64,000 bases of DNA. Origin: DASSUW01 sp963844405 (lineage in GTDB: Bacteria; Actinomycetota; Thermoleophilia; Solirubrobacterales; Solirubrobacteraceae). Below are positions 24,852 to 31,995 of this stretch, one piece after another. Location of the stretch: positions 310,001 to 374,000 of the forward strand of contig CAWJNZ010000004.1 of assembly GCA_963844405.1 (NCBI GenBank). The letters are read 5' to 3'. The notes beneath the pieces are model-generated. The model was not told the origin of the DNA. It made no database searches and saw nothing but the letters and a program-made list of their open reading frames with translations. Position 1 is the first letter of the stretch. Every line of letters starts with the position of its first letter. A program made the position numbers and the translations under genes.

Positions 24852-25174
24852 CGCTCGGAGTACTCCCAGTCCGTGACCTGCTCGATCACGCCGAGCAGCT
24901 CGCCGACGCGGCAGACCAGCAGCCGCTCCTCGTCGACCTCGATCCACACGCCCGCCGAGGCCGGGAAGACGACGTGGTCGCCGGTCTTCACCGGCATCGC
25001 CACGCCGGCCGACTCCCACCAGTCGATGCCGGGCCCGACCGCGAGCACGATCCCGTGCTGCGGCGGCGGCTCGTGCTCACCCGCGGGGACGACCAGCCCC
25101 GACCGCCGCACGCGGTCGGGGTCGAGCTCCTTGATGACCACGCGGTCGAACAGCGGCCTGAGCTGGTGACGCAT
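24848..25174 (-). CDS. GroES-like (Cpn10-fold) small protein
   Basis: A 108-residue protein matching the GroES fold: LRPLFDRVVIKELDPDRV, SGLVVPAGEHEPPPQHGIVLAVGPG, VKTGDHVVFPASAGVWIEVDEERLLVCRVGELLGVIE. It is somewhat longer than typical GroES and has a WWES insert in the middle. No groEL is adjacent. It overlaps the molybdopterin oxidoreductase by 4 bases, so a dedicated folding or assembly role for that enzyme is possible, by context only. Confidence 0.8.
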   Translation of the reverse strand: MRHQLRPLFDRVVIKELDPDRVRRSGLVVPAGEHEPPPQHGIVLAVGPGIDWWESAGVAMPVKTGDHVVFPASAGVWIEVDEERLLVCRVGELLGVIEQVTDWEYSER

Positions 25175-25194
25175 CCACGCGCACGATATCCGCG

Positions 25195-26067
25195 TCAGCC
25201 GCCGGCCACGTCACGTCGCAGGAACCGCGTGACCGCCCAACCCAGCGACGGGAGCGCGTAGAGCGCGCAAACCCAGGCCGAGCGGAGGATCGGATCCCAG
25301 TCGGTCGGCTCGCGCAGGATGCCCTGCCAGGCGTTGAACTGGGTCGAGAGCAGGTACGGGTCGAGCGCGTCGAGCGCCGAGATGGCGTCGATGATCTGGA
25401 GGAAGATCGAGACCATCAGCGTGCCGACCACGGCGGCCGCCGAGTTGCGCGTGAGCGTCGAGAGCATGAGCCCGATCGAGGCGATCGCCGCCAGCGGGAG
25501 CAGGTAGGCGAGCGTGCCCAGCCCGGTCAGCACCAGCGCCCGGCCGGGGCCGATCTGGGTGCCCGACAGCGTGGTCAGCGGGTCGAAGCCCCAGATCAGG
25601 CCGCCGGCCACGAGCGCCACGCCGACGTACGTGAAGAGCACGGCGCCGGTGTACGTGAGGGCCGCCAGCACCTTGCCGGCGAACACGTGCCAGCGCTCGA
25701 CCGAGCGCGTGAGGATCGTCTTCAGCGTCCCGTTCTGGTCCTCCGTGGCCACGATGTCGCCGGCCACGAGCGCCGTGATCAGCGGCAGCAGCCAGAAGGC
25801 GCCGAAGGCGAGGCAGACGAGCGGGACGGCGAAGCCGGTCTCGCGCACGAAGCTCCCGAACGGAAGCTCGTCCGGGCCGCCGCTGCTGTCGGCCACGAGG
25901 GCGACGACGAAGATCAGCGGCACGGCGACGGCCGAGACGAGGCCGATGAACGTGCGCTTCTGGGCGAGCAGCTTGCGCAGCTCCCAGCGGTAGACGGCGC
26001 GGACGCCGGGCCGGCGCGCGGCGTGGGTCTTCGCGGTGGCGGTGCGCGGCACGGCGACCGAGCTCAT
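25195..26067 (-). CDS. ABC-2-type transporter permease
   Basis: A 290-residue membrane protein with about six hydrophobic segments (for example TFIGLVSAVAVPLIFVVALV, LVCLAFGAFWLLPLITALVA, AAIASIGLMLSTL). The charged YRWELRKLLAQKRT before the first segment and EDQNGTLKTILTRSVERW are typical of ABC-2 exporters. It overlaps the ATPase gene by 4 bases and is the last gene of the LolA-like/ATPase/permease operon. The substrate is not known. Confidence 0.87.
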   Translation of the reverse strand: MSSVAVPRTATAKTHAARRPGVRAVYRWELRKLLAQKRTFIGLVSAVAVPLIFVVALVADSSGGPDELPFGSFVRETGFAVPLVCLAFGAFWLLPLITALVAGDIVATEDQNGTLKTILTRSVERWHVFAGKVLAALTYTGAVLFTYVGVALVAGGLIWGFDPLTTLSGTQIGPGRALVLTGLGTLAYLLPLAAIASIGLMLSTLTRNSAAAVVGTLMVSIFLQIIDAISALDALDPYLLSTQFNAWQGILREPTDWDPILRSAWVCALYALPSLGWAVTRFLRRDVAGG

Positions 26068-26966
26068 CGCGGGCCCTCCGTCATCTCGAAGAACAGCTCC
26101 TCCAGCGTGGGCGCGTGCGGGACGAGCGCCGTGATGCCGATCCCGGTCCGGCCGAGCGCGACCGAGAGCTCGGCCGCCGTGCGCTCGTCGCCGGCGAAGC
26201 TCAGCCCGCCGGCGATCTCGGTCACGTCGCCGAACTCGCGCGCGATCTCGGCGGCGTGGACGTCGTCGGTGGTGCGCAGCTCGTAGCGGGCGGCGGCGCT
26301 CGCCATCAGCTCGTCGAGCGCGCCCTCGTAGAGGACGCGGCCGTTACCCACGATCGCCACGCGGTCGCACAGCTCCTCGACCTCGCCCATCAGGTGGCTG
26401 GAGAGGAGCACGGTCATGCCCTGGTCGGCGAGCCGGCGGACCAGCGCGCGCATGTCGCGCATGCCGGCCGGGTCGAGGCCCGTGGTCGGCTCGTCGAGCA
26501 GGAGCAGCCTCGGGGCGCGCAGGAGCGCCCCGGCGATGCCGAGCCGCTGGCGCATGCCGTGCGAGTAGCCGCCGACCTTGTCCTTGGCGCGGTCGGCGAG
26601 GTCGACGGTGTCGAGCGCCTCGCCGATCCGGTGCTCGGCGCCGTCGCCGTCGAGCGCCGCCACCAGCTCGAGGTTGCGGCGCCCGCTCAGGTACGGGTAG
26701 AAGCGCGGCGCCTCGACGAAGCCGGCCACGCCGTCGAGGGCTCGGGCGCCCTCGAGCAGCGGGTCGCGGCCGAACAGCTGGGCGGAGCCCTCGTCGGGCC
26801 GGATCAGCCCGAGCAGCATCCGCAGCGACGTCGTCTTCCCGGCGCCGTTGGGCCCGAGGTAGCCGTAGACGTCGCCGGGCCCGACGGTGAGGTCGACGTG
26901 GTCCACGGCCGTGATCTCGCCGTAGCGCTTGACCAGCCCGCGGGCCTCGATCGGGAGGGCGGTCAT
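26064..26966 (-). CDS. ABC transporter ATP-binding protein
   Basis: A 300-residue ATPase of the ABC-2 (drug/lipid export) type: Walker A GPNGAGKTT (about 38-46), signature YSHGMRQRLG, Walker B LLLLDEPTTGLDP, switch LLSSHLMGEVEELCD. The C-terminal 80 residues form the usual accessory region after GRVLYEG. It overlaps the LolA-like gene by 4 bases upstream and the permease by 4 bases downstream. Confidence 0.93.
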   Translation of the reverse strand: MTALPIEARGLVKRYGEITAVDHVDLTVGPGDVYGYLGPNGAGKTTSLRMLLGLIRPDEGSAQLFGRDPLLEGARALDGVAGFVEAPRFYPYLSGRRNLELVAALDGDGAEHRIGEALDTVDLADRAKDKVGGYSHGMRQRLGIAGALLRAPRLLLLDEPTTGLDPAGMRDMRALVRRLADQGMTVLLSSHLMGEVEELCDRVAIVGNGRVLYEGALDELMASAAARYELRTTDDVHAAEIAREFGDVTEIAGGLSFAGDERTAAELSVALGRTGIGITALVPHAPTLEELFFEMTEGPR

Positions 26967-28105
26967 AGGCCCCTCGCGGCGTTCTCGGCGGCCACCGGCG
27001 GGACGGAGCCGAGCACGACGTAGGCGACCCCGTCGCGGCGGAACGTGACGACGGTGCCGAGCGGCGTGGCGAGCTCGGTGCCGGTCGCGCCGTCGATGTT
27101 GACCTGCGGGAGCGCGAGCTCCGGCTCGCTCTCGGCGCCGGCCTCGTACTGGAGCACGACGATCGCGCCCATGCCTTCGCCGTAGACGCTCACGGCGCCG
27201 GGCTCGCCGCCGACGTCCGCGAGCCGGACGTCGCGGCGCGGCAGGCCGGCGAGCTCGGCGGGGGCGCTGAGCTCGAAGCCGAGCTCGCGCTGCACGGCCG
27301 CGACGCCGCGGACGCGGGTCTGGTTGCCGTGGGTGTCGGTGGTGACGGGGTCGACCTCGACGATGCGCGTGCCCTTCGGCGGGTCGGCCTCGAAGGTGGC
27401 GTCGTCGATCTTGCCGTAGCTGACCTCGTCGGCCTCCAGCTCGAGCACCGGCTCGTCCTGCCCCTGGGCGTAGACGGCGGCGCGCAGCGGGACGCCGTTG
27501 AGCGCGTCCCAGGCGAGCTCGGCGGCGCCGAGCAGGCCGCCGTCGTCCTTCGGGGCGATCCGGACCGTGTAGCTGGGCCGGCCGGCCGTCGTCGTCGGCT
27601 GGGCACCGGAGAGGCTCCAGGCGGTGGCGAGGCGGTCGAGGCCGCGGCGGACGTCGGCGAGGCTGGCGGGCTCCTTCTCGCGCTCGCCCTGCTCGCGCCC
27701 GACCGGGAGCACGTACGCGGTCTCGGATGCGCTGTCGTAGATCGTCACGCGGTCGTCGCCGGCGACGATCTGGGCGTCGCCGGCCTCGGACTGGAGCTCG
27801 AGGCGCACGCGGCCGTCGTCGGCGAGCCAGAGGCGCCCCTCGGCTCCGGAGGCCAGGGGGGAGCCGCCGCCGTTGGGGAGCGAGCCGGCGGGGAGCAGCC
27901 CGTTGGTGAACGTGATGCGGGCCGTCACGCCTTCGACCGGCGGCGCGTTGACGGCGTCGAGGATCGCGCGGTCGAGCGGCTTGGGGTCGGGCTTGTCGGA
28001 TCCGCTGAGCGCGGCCTGGGCGAAGCCGGCCGACAGCACGAGGGCGACGGTGACGGCCAGGAGCGTGAGGAGGCGGGTGGTTGAGGCGGTGCGGAGGAAT
28101 CGCAT
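26963..28105 (-). CDS. Secreted LolA/DUF2092-like protein
   Basis: A 380-residue exported protein. An N-terminal signal segment (LLTLLAVTVALVLSAGFAQA) ends in a likely AQA cleavage site. The body resembles the LolA/RseB-type lipoprotein-binding fold (VEGVTARITFTNGLLPAG, GRLWLADDGRVRLELQSE, DRVTIYDSASETAYVLP, FEADPPKGTRIVEVDP). First gene of an operon with an ABC exporter, so it may receive or monitor an exported lipid or lipoprotein; this is inference. An AGGG ribosome site precedes the ATG, and a shared response-regulator box and -10 lie 35-67 bases upstream. Confidence 0.75.
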   Translation of the reverse strand: MRFLRTASTTRLLTLLAVTVALVLSAGFAQAALSGSDKPDPKPLDRAILDAVNAPPVEGVTARITFTNGLLPAGSLPNGGGSPLASGAEGRLWLADDGRVRLELQSEAGDAQIVAGDDRVTIYDSASETAYVLPVGREQGEREKEPASLADVRRGLDRLATAWSLSGAQPTTTAGRPSYTVRIAPKDDGGLLGAAELAWDALNGVPLRAAVYAQGQDEPVLELEADEVSYGKIDDATFEADPPKGTRIVEVDPVTTDTHGNQTRVRGVAAVQRELGFELSAPAELAGLPRRDVRLADVGGEPGAVSVYGEGMGAIVVLQYEAGAESEPELALPQVNIDGATGTELATPLGTVVTFRRDGVAYVVLGSVPPVAAENAARGL

Positions 28106-28120
28106 GGGGAGGGCCCTTCG

Positions 28121-29383
28121 TCAGATGGTGACGCCTTGGGTTGTACGGGGGGCGTTTGAGAGTTCTTTGAGAGGCGTGGGTGAGATGACGCGCTGGCCGC
28201 GGTCGCGGGCGAGCAGGCTCCACAGCCAGCGTGTGAGGGTGACCAGACGGTTGCCCCAGCCGACGAGGTAGCGGATGTGGACGACGGCCCAGACGAGGAT
28301 CGCGAGGCGGCCGGTGAGGCGGATACCCTGGGAGATGCCGACGGCGCGGCTGCGGCCGATGACGGCGAGCCGGCCCTTGTCGACGTAGCGGAAGGGCCTG
28401 GTGGATCGCTGTGCGAGCCGGTCTTTGATCGTGCGGGCGGCGTGCCGGCCCTGCTGCATGGCCGCGGGTGCGACGCCCGGGACACCGTCGAGCGCGGCCA
28501 GGTCGCCGATCGCGAAGACCTCGGGGCGGCCGGGGAGCGTGAGGTCGGGCTTGATCGCGATCCGGCCGTCGTCGGTGGTCGGGCCCAGCAGGGCGGCGAG
28601 CGGGGAGGCCTTGACGCCGGTGGCCCACAGCACGGTGCGCGCGGGCGCGCGCACGAGGGCGCCGGACGCGGACAGGATGTCGAGGCCTTCGTCGTCGACA
28701 TCGACCACGCGGGCGCGCTGCCAGACGTCGACCCCCAGCTGCGCCAGGTCGCTCGCCGCCCGGCGCTGGATCGGCTCGGGGAACTCGGACAGGATGTGCG
28801 GGCCGCCCTCGACGAGCGAGACACGGGCGTCGCGGGTGTCGATCGACCGGTAGTCGGAGGGCAGGGTGCGCTGGGCGAGCGCGGCGATCTGGCCGGCGAG
28901 CTCGATCCCGGTGGGGCCGCCGCCGATGACGGCGAAGCGCAGCCAGGCCGCGCGCTCGGCGGGGTCGGTCGCGAGCTCGGCGAGCTCGAACGCCCGCAGG
29001 ACGCGCGATCGCATGTCGCGCGCGTCGTCGAGCGTCTTGAGGCCGCCTGTGGCGCCGGCCGCGACGATCAGCGTGTCGTACTCGAGCTCCCGCTGCTCAC
29101 CGTCGGGGGTGGTGGCGTGGGCCGTGCGGGCGTCGAGGTCGAAGCCGGTGACCTCGGCGAGCAGGACCCGGGCGTTGGCCTGCCGGCGCAGGATGCCGCG
29201 CAGCGGCGGAGCGATCTCGCCCTCGGTGAGGATGCCGGTGGCGACCTGGTAGAGGAGCGGCTGGAAGAGGTGGTGGTTGGCGCGGTCGACGAGCGTGACC
29301 TCGACCGGCGCCCGTCTGAGGGCCTTCGCGGCGTACAGGCCGCCGAAGCCGCCGCCGACGATGAGGACGCGATGGGGAGTCAT
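28121..29383 (-). CDS. ndh: Type II NADH dehydrogenase (NDH-2)
   Basis: A 420-residue FAD-dependent NADH:quinone oxidoreductase, a peripheral membrane enzyme. FAD motif VLIVGGGFGGLYAA (residues 6-19), HHLFQPLLYQVATGIL, the NAD motif FAVIGGGPTGIELAG (about 171-185), RTVLWATGVKASPL, FAIGDLAAL and APAAMQQGRHAA. C-terminal amphipathic region includes VWAVVHIRYLVGW, a likely membrane anchor. A TAGAAC -10 lies 6 bases before the ATG, with a direct-repeat box in place of the -35. Confidence 0.9.
   Translation of the reverse strand: MTPHRVLIVGGGFGGLYAAKALRRAPVEVTLVDRANHHLFQPLLYQVATGILTEGEIAPPLRGILRRQANARVLLAEVTGFDLDARTAHATTPDGEQRELEYDTLIVAAGATGGLKTLDDARDMRSRVLRAFELAELATDPAERAAWLRFAVIGGGPTGIELAGQIAALAQRTLPSDYRSIDTRDARVSLVEGGPHILSEFPEPIQRRAASDLAQLGVDVWQRARVVDVDDEGLDILSASGALVRAPARTVLWATGVKASPLAALLGPTTDDGRIAIKPDLTLPGRPEVFAIGDLAALDGVPGVAPAAMQQGRHAARTIKDRLAQRSTRPFRYVDKGRLAVIGRSRAVGISQGIRLTGRLAILVWAVVHIRYLVGWGNRLVTLTRWLWSLLARDRGQRVISPTPLKELSNAPRTTQGVTI
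28140..28172 (-). promoter_or_regulatory. Response-regulator box and -10 upstream of the LolA-like/ABC operon
   Basis: On the plus strand TTTGAGA (28155-28161), GTTC, TTTGAGA (28166-28172): two identical 7-mers 11 bases apart. Nine bases away, toward the gene, is TACAAC (28140-28145 read on the minus strand) as the -10. The box takes the place of the -35, the layout of PhoB/OmpR-type activators. It lies inside the 3' end of the ndh coding region. Confidence 0.65.
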
Positions 29384-29389
29384 GCCGCG

Positions 29390-29422
29390 GTTCTACGGCT
29401 GGGGCTTGAGAGAGTCTTGAGA
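29390..29422 (-). promoter_or_regulatory. Response-regulator box and -10 upstream of ndh
   Basis: On the plus strand CTTGAGA (29405-29411), GAGT, CTTGAGA (29416-29422): identical 7-mers 11 bases apart. Nine bases nearer the gene is TAGAAC (29390-29395 on the minus strand) as -10, then 6 bases to the ndh ATG. The box is inside the end of the histidine kinase coding region. Same geometry as at 28140-28172 and 31381-31414. Confidence 0.68.
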
Positions 29423-30721
29423 GGCGGGCAGGTCGATGACGAAGCGCGAGCCGGCGACGCTGACGCCGCCGCCGTGGCGCTCCGCGATCGCCTTGACGAT
29501 GGCCAGGCCGAGGCCAGAGCCGCCGTTGGGCCCGCGCCAGAAGCGGTCGAAGGCGCGCTCGGCCTGCTCGGGGGTCAGACCCGGCCCCTCGTCGCTGACC
29601 GTGAGCCGTGCCCGGTCTCCGACCCGTTCCACGCCGATCGCCACCCGGCCCTGACCGTGCGTGCGGGCGTTGCGGACGAGGTTGCCCAGCGCGCGCTCGA
29701 GCGCCGGGCGCTCGCCTCGAACGGTCACGGGTCGCTCGCCGGTGACGTCGTCGGCCGCCGCCTCGCGGGCGACCTCGAGGAGGTCGACGGGCTCGCCGCG
29801 GGCCGGCGCGGCGGCGTCCTCGCGCGCGAGCGCCAGCAGGTCGTCGAGCAGCAGGCCGAGGCGCGCCGCGTCGGCCTCGATGTCGGCCAGGACCTCGGGG
29901 TCGGCGCCGTGCCGGGTGGCGTAGGCGAGGTTGCCCTTCAGTGCGGTGAGCGGCGTACGCAGTTCGTGCGAGGCGTCGCCGACGAAGCGCTGCTCGGCCT
30001 CGCGGGCGCGCTCGAGCGAGGCGAGCATGGCGTTCAGCGTGTGCGCGAGCGCGCCGACCTCGTCGCTGGTGTGCGGGTCGGGCAGCCGGCGGGCGGCGTC
30101 GCCGGTGCGCTCGATCTCGCGGGCGCCGGACGACAGGTCGCGCAGCGGTCTGAGCGCGCGGCGGGCGAGCACGGTGGCGAGCGCGGCGGCCAGCAGCGCG
30201 GCGGCCAGCGAGGCGATCAGCACGAACCGGCGCGTACTGTCGAGCGTGTGTTCGATCTCGGTGGTGGTGCCGGCCACGATGACGGCGCCGCCGGCCGCCT
30301 CGCCGCGACCGAGCTCGCCGAGCGGCGCCGCGTAGACGCGCAGCGGGTCGGGGCCGAGCTCGGCGGTGGCGTAGCCGGCCGTGCGCTCTTCGAGCGCCTG
30401 CCTGGCGACCGGCGCGTCCGGGAGCACGCGGCTGCCGAGGGCGTTCGAGCGGGCGACGATCCTGGCCTGCCGGTCGATCACCTGCACGTAGAGGGGGCTG
30501 CTGCTGAGGCCCTCCAGCGTGCCGGGCTCGGTGAGCAGCTGCGGGGTGGAGGCGGCGAGCCGCGCGACCTCGGTGGCGCGCGCCCGCAGCTGGCGGTCGA
30601 GCGCGCTGTTGAGCTGGTCGTCCAGCCGCGCCAGCACGGCCACGCCGAGCGCCGCCACGGCCACGACGATCGCCACCGCTGCGGCGGCCGCGACGCGGAC
30701 CTGCAGGCCGGCCGACCTCAC
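29393..30721 (-). CDS. Sensor histidine kinase
   Basis: A 442-residue membrane kinase. Two membrane segments at about residues 5-28 and 165-190 enclose an extracellular sensor with no recognised fold. HAMP follows (RRALRPLRDLSSGAREIERT). The phosphoacceptor is in GDASHELRTPLTALKGNLAY, then the N-box LGNLVRNARTH and G-boxes VSDEGPGL and GSGLGLAIVKAIAERHGG. It overlaps its response regulator gene by 4 bases. The pair resembles MprA/MprB or PrrA/PrrB-type systems, with no decisive match to any one. Confidence 0.9.
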   Translation of the reverse strand: MRSAGLQVRVAAAAAVAIVVAVAALGVAVLARLDDQLNSALDRQLRARATEVARLAASTPQLLTEPGTLEGLSSSPLYVQVIDRQARIVARSNALGSRVLPDAPVARQALEERTAGYATAELGPDPLRVYAAPLGELGRGEAAGGAVIVAGTTTEIEHTLDSTRRFVLIASLAAALLAAALATVLARRALRPLRDLSSGAREIERTGDAARRLPDPHTSDEVGALAHTLNAMLASLERAREAEQRFVGDASHELRTPLTALKGNLAYATRHGADPEVLADIEADAARLGLLLDDLLALAREDAAAPARGEPVDLLEVAREAAADDVTGERPVTVRGERPALERALGNLVRNARTHGQGRVAIGVERVGDRARLTVSDEGPGLTPEQAERAFDRFWRGPNGGSGLGLAIVKAIAERHGGGVSVAGSRFVIDLPASQDSLKPQP

Positions 30722-31371
30722 TCGAGCCGGAAGCCGACGCCGCGCACGGTGTGGATCAGCGGCGGATCCCCGAGCTTGCGCCGCAGGTACGCCACGTAGC
30801 GATCGACGACGTTGGCGCTCGCCTCGCCGTCGCCCCAGACGCGTTCGAGCGCGAGCTCGCGGGTCACCACGCCGCGGGCGTTGCGCAGCAGCAGCTCCAG
30901 CAGCTCGGCTTCACGCCGCGTCAGGGGGATGTCGTGGCCGCCGCGCCGCGCCTGGAGCGACTCCGGCTCGAGCACGAGATCGGCATGGGCCAGCGTCTCG
31001 CCGGGTGGGTGGTTACGCCGCATCAGCGCCCGGATCCGCGCCGTCAGCTCCTCGACCTCGAACGGCTTGACGAGGTAGTCGTCGGCGCCGGCGTCCAGTC
31101 CCGCCACGCGCTCGTGCAGCGCGTCGCGCGCCGTCAGCAGCAGAATCGGCACGGCAAGGCCCTTGGCCCGTACGCGCCTTGTCACCGCCAGCCCGTCGAG
31201 GCCCGGCATCGCCACGTCGAGCACGATCACGTCCGGCAACGACCGCTCGACCTGCGCGAGCGCCGCGCCGCCGTCCGCGACGGCCGCCACGTCGTAGCCC
31301 TCCGCCGTCAGCGTCCGCTCGAGCATCCGCCGGATCGGAGCGTCGTCGTCGACGAGCAGGACGTCCGGCAT
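30718..31371 (-). CDS. OmpR-family response regulator
   Basis: A 217-residue regulator. Receiver: VDDDAPIRRML at the acidic pocket, phosphoacceptor in VIVLDVAMPGLDG, LLTARDA, and the lysine in YLVKPFEVEEL. C-terminal winged helix: LTRREAELLELLLRNARGVV, ELALERVWG, NVVDRYVAYLRRKLGD, IHTVRGVGFRLE. OmpR-type DNA-binding domains bind direct repeats about 11 bases apart, matching the three boxes in this region, one of them in front of this gene (autoregulation). A TACACT -10 lies 9 bases before the ATG. Confidence 0.92.
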   Translation of the reverse strand: MPDVLLVDDDAPIRRMLERTLTAEGYDVAAVADGGAALAQVERSLPDVIVLDVAMPGLDGLAVTRRVRAKGLAVPILLLTARDALHERVAGLDAGADDYLVKPFEVEELTARIRALMRRNHPPGETLAHADLVLEPESLQARRGGHDIPLTRREAELLELLLRNARGVVTRELALERVWGDGEASANVVDRYVAYLRRKLGDPPLIHTVRGVGFRLE

Positions 31372-31380
31372 CACCCGTCG

Positions 31381-31414
31381 AGTGTAAGCCCGAGACCTTG
31401 AGAGAACTCTGAGC
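31381..31414 (-). promoter_or_regulatory. Response-regulator box and -10 upstream of the regulator-kinase operon
   Basis: On the plus strand CTTGAGA (31397-31403), GAAC, TCTGAGC (31408-31414), 11 bases apart and slightly degenerate in the second half. Ten bases nearer the gene is TACACT (31381-31386 on the minus strand), then 9 bases to the start codon. This suggests autoactivation of the two-component system. Confidence 0.6.
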
Positions 31415-31466
31415 GCACCGCGAAATATTGAGGCTACATAATGCGCGTTAGCGGGCATTGAAAGCC

Positions 31467-31771
31467 GCGCCGGGACGAACTTCGGCATTTGAGAGAGGTC
31501 CGGAAGCGGGCTGGTTTCGCATCGTGGAAGCCGGCGACGCTGTCGCGAGGGCTGGGGTTGTCTAGCGTCGCTATACGACCCATGAACAACCCCGCGCCGA
31601 GCCACGAACCCTGCAAACCGCCCAAAATCCCCGATCTATCCCGCATCGTGGAAACCACGCCGCCGAGACCACCCACTCCGCCTCACTCAATGCCGAGGTT
31701 CGTCCCGGCGCGGTCAATGCCGAAGTTCGTCCCGGCGCGGCGATGGCGGTGCGAGAAGTTCGTCCCGGCGC
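31467..31771. repeat. 22-bp repeat family, three direct and one inverted copy
   Basis: Copies at 31690-31711 and 31717-31738 (direct), a shorter copy at 31755-31771 (core GAAGTTCGTCCCGGCGC), and an inverted copy at 31467-31488 that is a perfect 22-base reverse complement of the one at 31717. Spacings between direct copies are 27 and 33 bases, multiples of three, so a short repeated peptide on the minus strand (AGTNFGID-like) cannot be ruled out. Confidence 0.6.
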
Positions 31772-31957
31772 TACCGTACGCGGTCCGGCGGATCGCCCAC
31801 TCGGTCGCGGGAGCCGGACCGGCTCCCAGCCGCGGCAACGCGCCGGCCCGCAAGTGGCCGGCGGCCTGTCCAGGTGACCGGGAGTGTCGCGCCACCCAGG
31901 CACGCACTCATAAGTCCTGGGACGTAGTAGTTCAGTGGTGATCCATGACCGGGCGGT

Positions 31958-31985
31958 CCGGGCGGGCCGAAAGTGGCCCGCCCGG
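31958..31985 (-). terminator. Hairpin terminator of the holin-endolysin operon
   Basis: Perfect 11-bp stem (CCGGGCGGGCC and its mate) with a GAAAGT loop, starting 10 bases past the endolysin stop. No T-run follows on the minus strand, which is usual for very GC-rich actinobacteria. Confidence 0.65.
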
Positions 31986-31995
31986 CCGCAACCAT

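Larger units (their letters stand above)
31372..31995. other. 624-base gap without a convincing gene
   Basis: Between the response regulator and the endolysin. It holds the regulator promoter, a 22-bp repeat family (31467-31771), a second repeated 12-mer CGCATCGTGGAA (31519-31530 and 31642-31653) and the endolysin terminator hairpin. GC content is visibly lower than in the flanking genes. Short open frames exist on both strands but lack start signals or recognisable products. Confidence 0.6.

Noticed and set aside
31488..31494. A single TTTGAGA in the repeat region
   Set aside because: No second half-site 11 bases away and no -10 at the right distance.
31690..31771. Possible CRISPR-like array
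   Set aside because: Only three direct copies with spacers of 5 and about 12 bases, one inverted copy elsewhere, and no cas genes.
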